From Desulforhopalus singaporensis (GTDB lineage: Bacteria > Desulfobacterota > Desulfobulbia > Desulfobulbales > Desulfocapsaceae): a stretch of 64,000 nucleotides of DNA. A model generated the notes under the pieces. It did no database searches. It worked only from the letters and a program-made list of their open reading frames with translations, and had not been told where the DNA came from. Of this stretch, positions 33,564-42,616 are shown in pieces. Position numbers and translations under genes: made by a program. Each line of letters begins with the position of its first letter. The stretch's first letter is position 1. The DNA is taken from contig NZ_FNJI01000009.1 in NCBI RefSeq assembly GCF_900104445.1, positions 1 through 64,000 of the forward strand, read 5' to 3'.

Positions 33564-34432
33564 TCGAGAAGCGGTTCCAGAACCGGATCCCTGAACTGAT
33601 ATCCGGCTTCGGTCAGACGAGAAGGAACGGCACGGCAGCTGCTCAAGAGCATTTCGTCGGCCATCTGGCCGAACACAGCTCTTGCCGCAAATGCCGGCAT
33701 CTTGAGCAAGGTCGGGACGCCAAGGGATTTGCCCAGAAGCTTGGTCAGTTCGCGGTTGGTGGTGTGGTTGGGCGATACCACGTTGACAGGGCCGGACAAA
33801 TTCTCTTGAGTAACGATAAAGTCTATGATTTCAACGACATCGCGTATTGAAATCCACGGGACGATCTGCCTGCCGGTGCCGATCACCCCGCCAAGCCCCA
33901 ATTTAAATGGGGGGATCATCTTGTGCAGCGCGCCTCCCTGGGGACTGAGGATCATGCCGAACCGAAGATTCACCGTACGCACTCCCATCCGGGAAAGACG
34001 TGCGGTCTGCTGTTCCCACTGGCAGCACACATCCGCCAGAAAACCTTCGCCGGGACTACTCTTTTCGTCCATCCGTTCTTCGCCGCGATTGCCGTAGATA
34101 CCGACTGCCGATGCACACAGAAAGACTTTGGGTTTTTGTTCAAGGGTTGCAATGTAATCGACCAGGGCTCGGGTACCCTCAACGCGGCTGTCGAGAATTC
34201 TTTTCTTTTTTTGACTGCTCCAGCGGCCGGATGCGACGTTTTCTCCGGCAAGGTGAACCACCGAATCGCACATGTTTTCCCCGGCAACGGGAAGTTTGGC
34301 GGTATCCCAGAACTGTTCAGCCCGGGAGTCCGAACTTCTTTTCAGACAGTGGAGTGAATAGCCTTTGGCAAAGAGCTCTTCCACAACAGCGCTGCCGACA
34401 AGACCGGAACAGCCGGTTATCAATGTCTTCAT
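33542..34432 (-). CDS. TIGR01777-type NAD-dependent epimerase/dehydratase
   Basis: 296 residues from the ATG at 34432 with GGAG upstream. MKTLITGCSGLVGSAVVEEL is the Rossmann nucleotide loop, then VVHLAGENVASGRWSSQKKK, the box of this extended-SDR family (YfcH, plant SulA-like). NLRFGMILSPQGGALHKMIP and the PF08338-type end (EAGYQFRDPVLEPLLD) follow. Substrate unknown. It overlaps the next upstream gene region only slightly. Confidence 0.88.
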   Translation of the reverse strand: MKTLITGCSGLVGSAVVEELFAKGYSLHCLKRSSDSRAEQFWDTAKLPVAGENMCDSVVHLAGENVASGRWSSQKKKRILDSRVEGTRALVDYIATLEQKPKVFLCASAVGIYGNRGEERMDEKSSPGEGFLADVCCQWEQQTARLSRMGVRTVNLRFGMILSPQGGALHKMIPPFKLGLGGVIGTGRQIVPWISIRDVVEIIDFIVTQENLSGPVNVVSPNHTTNRELTKLLGKSLGVPTLLKMPAFAARAVFGQMADEMLLSSCRAVPSRLTEAGYQFRDPVLEPLLDYCVNGV

Positions 34433-34434
34433 AT

Positions 34435-34815
34435 CTATAATTCTCCACAATTCTTTTTTGCTGAAGCACCACTTGTAACCGGTGGTTTGGCAACCGTTTT
34501 GTACCCGTCGGCCAGGTGCATCAGCGCAAGTATGGGATGTCTGGTAATCATCCTGGGGCCTGAGTAGCGCATCACCTCTTTGACTTTTTTTCTTTTTTCA
34601 GGCTGGTAGCAATGGATGGTGCAGTTGCCGCAGGTTGGTTTGTTGCGGCCAAACGGGCAACGAGCAAGGCGTTTTTCAGCATATTCGAGAAGGTCTTGAC
34701 ACTCTCTGCACAGCGGTTCTTCGCCGGTTTTGTGGTGATTGCGGCAATAGATCTTCAGCATGCTGTCAATTGTCTTGAGCTCGCGCTTGAGCCTGGGCGA
34801 GGGTTTATTTGCCAT
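34435..34815 (-). CDS. YgbA-like (nitrous-oxide-stimulated promoter) family protein
   Basis: 126 residues from the ATG at 34815 with AGGGTG upstream. Many cysteines and a pattern YCRNHH, LCRECQDLLEYAEKRL, CPFGRNKPTCGNCTIHCYQP and MRYSGPRMITRHPILAL, which I recognise as the YgbA_NO family. Members are linked to nitric-oxide stress in enterobacteria. It may bind iron or zinc. The function in this organism is unknown. Confidence 0.8.
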   Translation of the reverse strand: MANKPSPRLKRELKTIDSMLKIYCRNHHKTGEEPLCRECQDLLEYAEKRLARCPFGRNKPTCGNCTIHCYQPEKRKKVKEVMRYSGPRMITRHPILALMHLADGYKTVAKPPVTSGASAKKNCGEL

Positions 34816-34857
34816 ATTGGGCACCCTGGTGAATGCTTTTTGGGAAAATTAATTATC

Positions 34858-35364
34858 TCACATGACCGACAATCGGCTGGCGATGATATCGGAGACCTCG
34901 TCCTGGGTCAGGTTTGATGATTCCACGGCGATATCGGCATAGTGGTTGTACAGTTTCTCCCGCTCCTCAAAAAGCTCCTGAAAAGATTGCCCGGGCCGTC
35001 TGGCCACCCCGCGGGTCTCGTAGTTGGTTATACGCGATCTGAGGGCTTCAAGGCTCGCCTGGAGGTATACGGTGATTCCGTCTTTTTTCAGGTGCACCAT
35101 CGCCGGGTCGCTGTAGGCAGCGCTGCCTCCGGTTGCTATGACATGCCCCTTGCATGAAACCGACAGCAGCACTTCCTCCTCGATCTGCCTGAGCGCCAGA
35201 TGTCCCCGGTCATCTATTATCTCCTGGAGCGTCTTTTTCTCCCGATTCTGGATGAGGATATCGGTGTCGAGAAAACGCTTTGCCAGAAGTTTTGCAAGCG
35301 TTACGCCCACCGTACTTTTCCCGGAGCCGGGCATTCCTATAAGAATTATGTTCGATTTTTTCAT
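34858..35364 (-). CDS. aroK: Shikimate kinase
   Basis: 168 residues. P-loop GMPGSGKSTVG at 10-20, FLDTDILIQ with the substrate aspartate, VIATGGSAAYS (Walker B-like GG), and R in ETRGVARRPG of the lid. It phosphorylates shikimate on the way to chorismate, which also feeds MqnA. The usual arginine region around residue 58 reads LALRQIEEEVL. Length is normal. Confidence 0.93.
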   Translation of the reverse strand: MKKSNIILIGMPGSGKSTVGVTLAKLLAKRFLDTDILIQNREKKTLQEIIDDRGHLALRQIEEEVLLSVSCKGHVIATGGSAAYSDPAMVHLKKDGITVYLQASLEALRSRITNYETRGVARRPGQSFQELFEEREKLYNHYADIAVESSNLTQDEVSDIIASRLSVM

Positions 35365-35449
35365 TGGCTGATAGTTGATATGGTGATCGGTTTTTCTTGA
35401 TAAAAGATAAACAAAAAGAAACCCGTGGCAATGATCAATCGCCAGACGA

Positions 35450-36619
35450 TCAGGAATTTACTGTTTGCCGATCACATCTTTGGGCAATTTGCCCGCTGAT
35501 ATACTGCACCGCAACCAGGGATATCAGGCTCAGCAGTGATGCTGAAAGAAATACCAGTCTGTAGTCCAAAAGCCACAGCAACCCACCTAGGGCCGGGAGA
35601 AATACAGCTGCGACATGGTTGATGGTAAACCCTACGGCCATGGATGGAGCGATATCTTCCGGTTCCGCAATTTTCTGAAAAAATGTTTTAATTGCAATGG
35701 AAAAATTAAACAATAGGTGATCGATGATATATAACACCGCCGCCGCCAGCGGATGGGTGACGAAGGCGTAACCGCAGAACACAAGCAGCAACCCCGCATA
35801 TTCCACACTTAAAATCTTCTGTTCGCCAAAACTGTTTACCCAGCGTCCTATCCGGGGTGCAAGAAAGTAGTTGATGACGTTGTTCAGCAGAAAAAGGAGC
35901 GCGATTTCCTGGATGGAAAAGTCAAATTTCTTCACCATAAGGAAAACCGCAAAAGCGACGAAAATCTGTCTCCTTGCCCCGGCGAGAAAAGTGAGCAGGT
36001 AAAAGAGCCAGTATTTCTTTTTCACAATCATTTTCTTTTTCTGGACGGGGATCTGCGTAGAGCTTGGGTCGATAAAAGATACCAGTAACACCGCCAACAC
36101 CATCAACGATCCAAAAAAGATATACAAAAAGTCGTAGCTTAAATATGGACCACCCGCGATGAAGAATAACCCGATCCCTACGTTTAAGGCGGAAGTCCGA
36201 CTTCGCAGGCGACCGAAAACCAGCGGAGCCTGTGCTGCGGAGAAATACTGCAGGGTGAGGGACTGGTTGGCGGTCTCAAAATAGTGAAAACCGGTGCTCA
36301 TTAGCAGAGTGGTGAACAGCAGTCCGCCAAAGTTTGGGAAAAATCCGGTTATACCTATACCGATTCCCATGATCATCACCGACAGCAGGGCGAACTTGTG
36401 TTCCCTGATGAACAGCAGGAAATAGACGAACAAAAGTGCAAGCAGGCCGGGCAGCTCACGGACGGACTGGATAATACCGATATGATAACCGTCAAGGTTT
36501 GCGACATGTACACCGAAATTATCAAACAGAGTCCGCCACGCATGCAGCCCACCCGTCGCGCAGAGTGAAAGGACCAGCAGGTAAAGATATATCGGCCTGG
36601 ATGTGATACTTGAAGTCAT
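35450..36619 (-). CDS. MFS transporter
   Basis: 389 residues from the ATG at 36619. About twelve membrane helices, with the N-terminal half containing IGIIQSVRELPGLLALLFVYF and the central loop FIDPSSTQIPVQKKKMIVKKK. No substrate can be read from the sequence. An upstream in-frame start at 36730 would add an unconserved segment and is less likely. Confidence 0.8.
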   Translation of the reverse strand: MTSSITSRPIYLYLLVLSLCATGGLHAWRTLFDNFGVHVANLDGYHIGIIQSVRELPGLLALLFVYFLLFIREHKFALLSVMIMGIGIGITGFFPNFGGLLFTTLLMSTGFHYFETANQSLTLQYFSAAQAPLVFGRLRSRTSALNVGIGLFFIAGGPYLSYDFLYIFFGSLMVLAVLLVSFIDPSSTQIPVQKKKMIVKKKYWLFYLLTFLAGARRQIFVAFAVFLMVKKFDFSIQEIALLFLLNNVINYFLAPRIGRWVNSFGEQKILSVEYAGLLLVFCGYAFVTHPLAAAVLYIIDHLLFNFSIAIKTFFQKIAEPEDIAPSMAVGFTINHVAAVFLPALGGLLWLLDYRLVFLSASLLSLISLVAVQYISGQIAQRCDRQTVNS

Positions 36620-36842
36620 TGGCGTAAAGGTAAGAAGTTGCGTGGTAATGAGTGTTTTTTTGCTGGATTGAGCCAGGTATGAAACAAGAGAATAGTCGTG
36701 CCAGTGCTCCGTATTATACACCGATGTCAATATGAACCGACCAGATGGGGAAATAATCCCTCGAAATCTTTATACCAAAGCTGTAACATTTCCTGAGGTT
36801 AATGGGAAAGGAAACTTTTTTTTAAAAACAAGAGGTAGTACT

Positions 36843-37172
36843 ATGGAAATTTTTTCAAAAATTGCAGATTGGTTTATTGCGACGCACATCCATGAGCAGA
36901 TTATGGAGGTCGATTTTACCGGGCTGTTCACTAATCCCTGGTTTATGGTGCCATTTGTCACGCTTGTTATTTACATGCTGTATAAACAGCGCTGGAAAGA
37001 CATGATCATAATAGGGCTCTGTATCGGAGTATGGTACGTTTCCGGCACGCCCTACATGAACAGCCTGATCAGAAACGGAGAGATCCAGATTGATAAGATC
37101 CTTCCGGTAGTGTTTGGCGGCGCCGCAGTTCTGGGGCTTATTATATACCTTCTTTTTGGTCGTTCGGATTGA
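36843..37172 (+). CDS. Small membrane protein, unknown
   Basis: 109 residues from the ATG at 36843 with AGAGG upstream. Three membrane helices: PWFMVPFVTLVIYMLY, IIIGLCIGVWYVSG, and VVFGGAAVLGLIIYLLFG. I recognise no family. The next gene begins 10 bases after its stop, so the two are likely co-expressed. Confidence 0.7.
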   Translation: MEIFSKIADWFIATHIHEQIMEVDFTGLFTNPWFMVPFVTLVIYMLYKQRWKDMIIIGLCIGVWYVSGTPYMNSLIRNGEIQIDKILPVVFGGAAVLGLIIYLLFGRSD

Positions 37173-37182
37173 GCGGGAATTA

Positions 37183-38259
37183 ATGATTATTAAAAATGGT
37201 GGATTTGTAATAACTGAAGAAAATCAGTGTCCTCTGTATCACGCTGGGGAAGAGTTTGAAGTCAAAGAGGGGGCTTTGAATCTGCCGGTTGGCAAACCCA
37301 CCTGTCTTGTCTTGACCAGAGACGTGCTGGAGATCCTCACTCAGGAAGATGACACCGGGACACCTTCCAGGCCTGGGAGTGATAAAACCAAATTCGAGTG
37401 CGGCGGCTGCAGGGGGCTTATCAGGTTTGAGCTGAAAAAGGAGCGAAGATACGCCACGCTGCAGATGAAACTGCTGGCGGCGGCTGACAGACACCAGAAA
37501 ACCGTCGAAGCCAGCCCGTACAGTACGATGCTGCGAAAAGTGAGCATGTTTGCCACCCTTTCCGATGAAGAGCTTATCGACCTGGCGATACTGCTCGATT
37601 TCAAGGAATTTCAGCAGAACGTCGAAATCGTGCGCAAGGGGGAACCGGGCAACAGGCTCTTTGTCGTCCTTTCGGGCAAAGCCGAAGTGGTAGACGAAAA
37701 AGGTGTATCCCTTGCAGAACTCCACCAGGGTGATGTGTTCGGCGAGATGAGTCTGCTGTCCGGGGAGCGGGTCAGCTCGACCGTCGTTGCTCTTGAAAAA
37801 TGCCGGATAGCTGTTATGAGCCAGAAAAATTTCAGGCATATCCTGCGCAGATTTTCCACCCTCCAGGTGTTTCTCTACAAACTCCTGATCGGCAGGATCG
37901 AAAAGATCAACAAGTTGCGGGCGGAGGAAATCTCTTCCGATCTCGTGGGACAGTTGTCCGATATCTCGACGGTTGAGCTCTGCCAGATGATAAACGTCAA
38001 CCAGAAAACCGGAAAAATCCTGATCAATCATAACCACCAGATCGGCCGCCTGCTGTTTAACGAAGGGGAAGTTGTCCATGCCGAAATCGGAGGATTGACA
38101 GGAGTCGAGGCTTTTTATCGTCTCATTGCCATTGATAGAGGCCGATTCAGGTATGTCCAGGGATTGAACGATCAGGAAAAAAATCTCGATATCCTGGGCG
38201 GATTCATGGGAATGATCATGGAAGGCATGAAGAGAATTGACGATGGAGAGTATGAATAG
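37183..38259 (+). CDS. Cyclic-nucleotide-binding domain and PATAN/DUF4388-like regulator
   Basis: 358 residues from the ATG at 37183. The N-terminal ~110 residues are of unknown fold with a CGGC motif (KFECGGCRGLIRFE). Residues ~130-235 form a cNMP-binding jelly roll (GEPGNRLFVVLSGKAEV … GDVFGEMSLLSGERVSSTV). Residues ~250-345 (GQLSDISTVELCQMINVNQK … GEVVHAEIGGLTGVEAFYRL) are a PATAN/DUF4388 domain, common in delta-proteobacterial signalling. The pocket reads GEMSLLSGERVSST and lacks the arginine at the classic RxSA position that binds cyclic-nucleotide phosphate, so the ligand is uncertain. Confidence 0.8.
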   Translation: MIIKNGGFVITEENQCPLYHAGEEFEVKEGALNLPVGKPTCLVLTRDVLEILTQEDDTGTPSRPGSDKTKFECGGCRGLIRFELKKERRYATLQMKLLAAADRHQKTVEASPYSTMLRKVSMFATLSDEELIDLAILLDFKEFQQNVEIVRKGEPGNRLFVVLSGKAEVVDEKGVSLAELHQGDVFGEMSLLSGERVSSTVVALEKCRIAVMSQKNFRHILRRFSTLQVFLYKLLIGRIEKINKLRAEEISSDLVGQLSDISTVELCQMINVNQKTGKILINHNHQIGRLLFNEGEVVHAEIGGLTGVEAFYRLIAIDRGRFRYVQGLNDQEKNLDILGGFMGMIMEGMKRIDDGEYE

Positions 38260-38276
38260 CTCCGGCCGGGTTGACA

Positions 38277-38320
38277 CCGGTCGGCTCCGGGGGAGCGGAC
38301 CGGTTTGTTGCTTTGTTTTG
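38277..38320 (+). terminator. Intrinsic terminator after the cNMP/PATAN gene
   Basis: Stem 38277-38288 with 38292-38303 (11 of 12 pairs, GGG loop), followed by a T-rich tail. Confidence 0.65.
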
Positions 38321-38381
38321 ATTTTGCTGATTGACGGAGAAGTCAAAGTGATTACTGAGTTTAGCTAATTACGGGCAACAA

Positions 38382-39104
38382 TTGTCGAAAACGTCTATGA
38401 GCAGAATAAAGTACAAAAAAGAAGTGCTGCGGTTGCTGCAGGAAGATGATCTTGACATAGTCCTGCGAAAAATAGCTGATTATCCGCCAAAATCATTACT
38501 GAACCCTCTCTTTAGCGCCTTGTGTCACCCGGGGGAAAAGATACGCTACCATGCAGTCAGTTGCCTGGGAAGAACAGTCTGTGCCATTGCTGCAGAAGAC
38601 ATGGAACAGGCAAGGGTCGTCATGCGGCGTTTTCTCTGGAGTCTCAATGATGAGTCCGGGGGGATCGGCTGGGGATGTACCGAGGCGATGGCGGAGATCA
38701 TGTGCTGCCATAAGGGGATTATGGAGGAGTATGTCCACATGCTTATCTCCTATATGAGAGAAGATGGTGATGAGCTTTTCCAGGATGGTAATTATCTGGA
38801 ATTGCCAATGCTTCAGTGCGGATTGTTGTGGGGAATCGCCAGGTTGTGCAGCAGCTATCGGCAACAAATGGTTGACCGCGGTGTTGAACGCGATCTTGCC
38901 AATTATCTCGACTCCAGGGATCATACCGTTTCAGGGCTTGCCCTTTTGGCCCTGGTGCGCCTTGGCGCCAAGCTAGGACCTGGGAGACTGAAAAAATTCC
39001 TCTGCTCTCCCGTTGAGCTGTCCGTCTACGATGACGGTACCTTTACCACTGTCACCGTAAGCGGGCTGGCACGGCAGCTCCTGACCATTGGCGCAGAGCC
39101 ATAA
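38382..39104 (+). CDS. HEAT-like repeat protein (DVU0298 type)
   Basis: 240 residues, all helical. CHPGEKIRYHAVSCLGRTV and SLNDESGGIGWGCTEAMAEIM look like HEAT units, with LDSRDHTVSGLALLALVRLG near the end. I associate this pattern with a family found in sulfate reducers and named after Desulfovibrio DVU0298; that link is from memory. Probably a scaffold or binding protein; no catalytic motif. The start may be the second ATG at 38397. Confidence 0.7.
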   Translation: MSKTSMSRIKYKKEVLRLLQEDDLDIVLRKIADYPPKSLLNPLFSALCHPGEKIRYHAVSCLGRTVCAIAAEDMEQARVVMRRFLWSLNDESGGIGWGCTEAMAEIMCCHKGIMEEYVHMLISYMREDGDELFQDGNYLELPMLQCGLLWGIARLCSSYRQQMVDRGVERDLANYLDSRDHTVSGLALLALVRLGAKLGPGRLKKFLCSPVELSVYDDGTFTTVTVSGLARQLLTIGAEP

Positions 39105-39154
39105 GAGCAGAGCATAACCCGGGCTGCCCCGTGGAGATGACTTTAAGGATGGAG

Positions 39155-39982
39155 TTACAATACCCCGTCCGGCATTGGCGGTACCCTGGTTGCACCCAAT
39201 GAGAATCCGCCATCCATCCTGATCACCGCCCCGGTAAGGTAGGAGGCGCGAACAGCGAGAAAATAAACGGCATCGGCAACTTCTTCGGGGCGTCCGGTCC
39301 TGGCCAGGAGAATTTGGCCGGTCAGCTCTTTTTTATCGTCATCGCTCAGCAACGACCACCCCCTGGTGCCTTCTCCATGTCGCCCCCTGATCAGGCCGAG
39401 ACAAAGTTCGTTTACCCGGACCAGCGGAGCCGTTTCGCGGGCCCACGTCTCGGTCAGGCTACTGATTGCCCTGTTGGCGGCACTGTATCCGTCGTTGAAC
39501 AAAAGGGCTCCTGGGCCGGAACGGCCGGTCACCCCGGCAACTGACGAAATGTTGACCACTGAACAGCCATGACATTTCTGCATCAGATCTAAACAGTGAT
39601 GAAAAAGCAACCACTTAGCTTTCAGGCTGGTGGCAAACTCGAGATCCCACTGGTCCCTGTTGTGTGCAAGGTCATAGCCTCCGTGGACAATCGGCATGCC
39701 TCCGCGCTCGATGTTATTGATCAGGTAGTGGAGCTTGCCCGACCTGGCGGCCACCGTCTGCACCAGTTTTTTCACCTCGGATGTCTTTCTGAGATCGGTC
39801 TGGACCAGTTCAAACGAAAAGCGGTTCTCAGTAAATTCCTCCCGAAGTTCGGTAACTGATTCAGGCCAGTCGAAAACAGGAAGAAAAAGGTGTGCGCCCT
39901 GTCGGGCGAAACATTTGGCGATGGCACGGCCGACGGGACGTGAAGCTCCGGGGATAAGTGCTGTTTTTCCTTCGAGTTCCAT
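39155..39982 (-). CDS. SDR-family oxidoreductase with altered catalytic lysine
   Basis: 275 residues from the ATG at 39982. Glycine-rich loop in IPGASRPVGRAIAKCFA, the active serine in NISSVAGV, and tyrosine in GYSAANRAISSL. The lysine expected four residues after the tyrosine (YxxxK) is asparagine here. The C-terminus TGAVIRMDGGFSLG is typical of FabG-like SDRs. The substrate is unknown. The missing lysine suggests weak or different chemistry, or a binding role. Confidence 0.85.
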   Translation of the reverse strand: MELEGKTALIPGASRPVGRAIAKCFARQGAHLFLPVFDWPESVTELREEFTENRFSFELVQTDLRKTSEVKKLVQTVAARSGKLHYLINNIERGGMPIVHGGYDLAHNRDQWDLEFATSLKAKWLLFHHCLDLMQKCHGCSVVNISSVAGVTGRSGPGALLFNDGYSAANRAISSLTETWARETAPLVRVNELCLGLIRGRHGEGTRGWSLLSDDDKKELTGQILLARTGRPEEVADAVYFLAVRASYLTGAVIRMDGGFSLGATRVPPMPDGVL

Positions 39983-40295
39983 GATAAAGAATACCAATAA
40001 GATGCGGAATAGGTTCTATTGTAAGGTTGAGACGATAGAGTAATGCACCAATGGTTCAATCTTATTGGAACAGACCGGTATTGCCAAGTGAATTCGGGCA
40101 AAACCGTCAACGGTCTGCAAAATGTTGAGATACGGTTTTGTCCGGGAAGTTTTTCTGCAGGCAACATGGTAAGATACTGGTACGGACGGTGGTGATGGAA
40201 CCGGAGCTTTTTCATTTTTAAAGGCAGTCAAAAGAGCAGTTCGAATTTAACAAACATTCAGCATTAGGCTGCGAAAGCTGCGGAGAAAAAATAAC

Positions 40296-41144
40296 ATGTC
40301 AATTGACCTGCATATTCATTCTACCATGTCGGATGGAACGATGACTCCAACCGAGATAGTTCGGCTCGCCGCCAGCAGGGGCCTTAAGGCGATCGCACTT
40401 ACCGATCACGATACGGCCGACGGGGTGGAAGAGGCAATGAACACGGGAGAAAAATGTGGTGTCGAGGTGATCTCTGGTATAGAGCTCAGCGTGAAATACA
40501 AGCAGCAGAATATTCATCTTCTCGGCTATTTTTTCGACCATACCGACCAGGTGTTCCTTGAAGCCTTGACCCGGCTGCAGCAGGGAAGAGTCGAGAGAAA
40601 CAAAAAAATAGTGAAAAAATTAAACGATCTCGGCATCAGCGTCGATCTGGAAGAACTCATATCGACTGCGGGAAACGGGCAGATGGGACGTCCGCATATT
40701 GCCCGCCATCTGATCCAGAAAGGTTATGTGGCAACTATGGAGCAGGCTTTTACCGAGTTGCTCGGCCAACACGGACGCGCCTATGTGTCCCGTTTCATCT
40801 ACCAGTTTCCCGAAGCCTCCGGATTTATAAAAAACGCCGGTGGGCTGACCGTGCTCGCCCATCCCTACAATCTGGTTCAGCAACATGTTGAAGTAAACCG
40901 ATTGTTGCAGGAACTTGCCGACCTGGGTCTGGACGGAATCGAGGTATACTATCCCAGTCATCCGCGAAAATTTAAAAAGGAATTACGCAAGATCGCCGCA
41001 CAGAGATCGCTCTTTGTAACGGGAGGCAGCGACTATCACGGCGATATTCGTCCCGGGACCGGCCTGGCCGGCGGAAGAAATATCACTGTTCCGGACAGTG
41101 TCTTGGAAGCGATGAAAAATCAGCTAGATGGAATGAACGTCTAA
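40296..41144 (+). CDS. PHP-domain phosphoesterase (TrpH/YciV type)
   Basis: 282 residues. Metal ligands in DLHIHSTMSDGTMTP (HxH), ALTDHDTADG, GIELS, LTVLAHPYN and GGSDYHGD give the full PHP site. E. coli YciV, an RNase/3',5'-nucleotide phosphatase, is the closest described type. GGAG lies ahead of the ATG. It is followed 27 bases later by the NtrC-type regulator. Confidence 0.88.
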   Translation: MSIDLHIHSTMSDGTMTPTEIVRLAASRGLKAIALTDHDTADGVEEAMNTGEKCGVEVISGIELSVKYKQQNIHLLGYFFDHTDQVFLEALTRLQQGRVERNKKIVKKLNDLGISVDLEELISTAGNGQMGRPHIARHLIQKGYVATMEQAFTELLGQHGRAYVSRFIYQFPEASGFIKNAGGLTVLAHPYNLVQQHVEVNRLLQELADLGLDGIEVYYPSHPRKFKKELRKIAAQRSLFVTGGSDYHGDIRPGTGLAGGRNITVPDSVLEAMKNQLDGMNV

Positions 41145-41171
41145 TGTAGTTGCTTAACGCAAGGGGAGAAA

Positions 41172-42563
41172 ATGTATTCAATTCTCGTAGTTGATGATGA
41201 GCCGAATTACCTGGTCGTTTTATCGGAGCTATTGAAGGACGAGGGGTTTGAGGTTTTTACGGCGCCCGGCGGCATAGAGGGTCTGAAGATCATGGACGAC
41301 GTTGACCTCGATGTTGTTATAACGGATATGCAGATGCCGGAAATGGATGGTGTCCAGTTCCTGAAGAGGGCTAAAGGCAAGTTCGCCGACCTGCCGGTAA
41401 TTGTCATCACCGCTTTTGCCGAAGTGGACAAAGCGGTGGAGGCGATGAAGGCGGGCGCATACAATTATCTGGCCAAACCTTTTTCCAACGATGAGCTGAT
41501 CATAACTCTTAACAAGGCGGCTAACCACTATTCTCTCATCCGGGAAAACACCCGGTTGCGAAGCGAGATAAAAGGCAAAACCGGCTTTAGCGGAATGGTC
41601 GGCAAAAACCCAAAAATGCTCGAGGTTTACCAACTCATAGAGAAGGTTTCACCGACCCATGCGTCGGTGCTGATCACCGGGGAGAGCGGTACCGGAAAAG
41701 AGCTGGTCGCCAAGGCCATACACATGAACAGCCCCCGGGAATCTGAGTCTTTTATTGCTGTGAATTGTGCCGCTTTGTCGGAAAATCTCCTTGAAAGTGA
41801 ACTTTTCGGACATGAGAAGGGCGCGTTTACCGGTGCAGTGGCGATGCGTAAAGGGCGGTTTGAACTGGCGGACAGGGGCACCATCTTTCTCGATGAAGTC
41901 GGCGAGATTCCATTGTCGCTGCAGTCGAAACTACTCAGGGTCCTGCAGGAGAAAACCTTTGAGCGCGTCGGCGGCGGTAAGACCATCGAAGTCGATGTAC
42001 GCATAATCAGCGCCTCGAACAAGGACTTGCGTGAAGAAGTCGCCTCCGGACGGTTCCGCGAAGACCTGTTCTATCGTCTCAATGTCATTCCCGTTATCCT
42101 GCCGGCGCTGCGCGAGAGGATGGATGACATGCACCTCTTGGCTGATTTTTTTGTCGCAAAATACCAAGGGGAGCTGGGAAAACCTGATCTCACTATTTCC
42201 CAGGACGCTTTGAAACTGCTCATGAAACTGCCCTGGGAGGGGAATATCAGGGAATTGGAGAACACGATCGAGCGAGCGGCGATACTCTGTTCCAACAATG
42301 TAATAGAGGCGGAAGATGTGCAGCCGGACGACCTGCACAGCGATCAGAACTCGTTTCTTGACCAGAGCCTGGACCTGATGGGTGTAATACCCGAGGGTAC
42401 TGGCCTTAACGACGTGCTCTACGCCGTTGAGAGAAAAATGTTGCTGCAGGCCCTTGACGATACCGACTATGTGCAGGCCAGAGCCGCGGAAAAGCTTGGC
42501 ATCACGAAGAGCTTGCTGCAATACAAGATGAAAAAATACCGCATCAAGAAGAAAAAACAGTAG
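41172..42563 (+). CDS. Sigma-54-dependent response regulator (NtrC family)
   Basis: 463 residues. The receiver domain has acidic pocket VVDDE and phospho-aspartate D52 in VVITDMQMPEMDG. The AAA+ domain has Walker A GESGTGKE at 170-177, GAFTGA at 217-222 (sigma-54 contact) and an R-finger region. A Fis-type helix-turn-helix (ARAAEKLGITKSLLQYKMKK) closes it. No histidine kinase gene lies next to it, so its signal is unknown. Confidence 0.95.
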   Translation: MYSILVVDDEPNYLVVLSELLKDEGFEVFTAPGGIEGLKIMDDVDLDVVITDMQMPEMDGVQFLKRAKGKFADLPVIVITAFAEVDKAVEAMKAGAYNYLAKPFSNDELIITLNKAANHYSLIRENTRLRSEIKGKTGFSGMVGKNPKMLEVYQLIEKVSPTHASVLITGESGTGKELVAKAIHMNSPRESESFIAVNCAALSENLLESELFGHEKGAFTGAVAMRKGRFELADRGTIFLDEVGEIPLSLQSKLLRVLQEKTFERVGGGKTIEVDVRIISASNKDLREEVASGRFREDLFYRLNVIPVILPALRERMDDMHLLADFFVAKYQGELGKPDLTISQDALKLLMKLPWEGNIRELENTIERAAILCSNNVIEAEDVQPDDLHSDQNSFLDQSLDLMGVIPEGTGLNDVLYAVERKMLLQALDDTDYVQARAAEKLGITKSLLQYKMKKYRIKKKKQ

Positions 42564-42616
42564 CTGGCCACCCAGAGGTGATTATTCAGTTCTCGGAAAT
42601 CCCTTTTTTCCAGACC

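Noticed and set aside
37180-38346. 388-codon open frame on the minus strand
   Set aside because: Antisense to the cNMP/PATAN regulator, which has clear domains on the plus strand.
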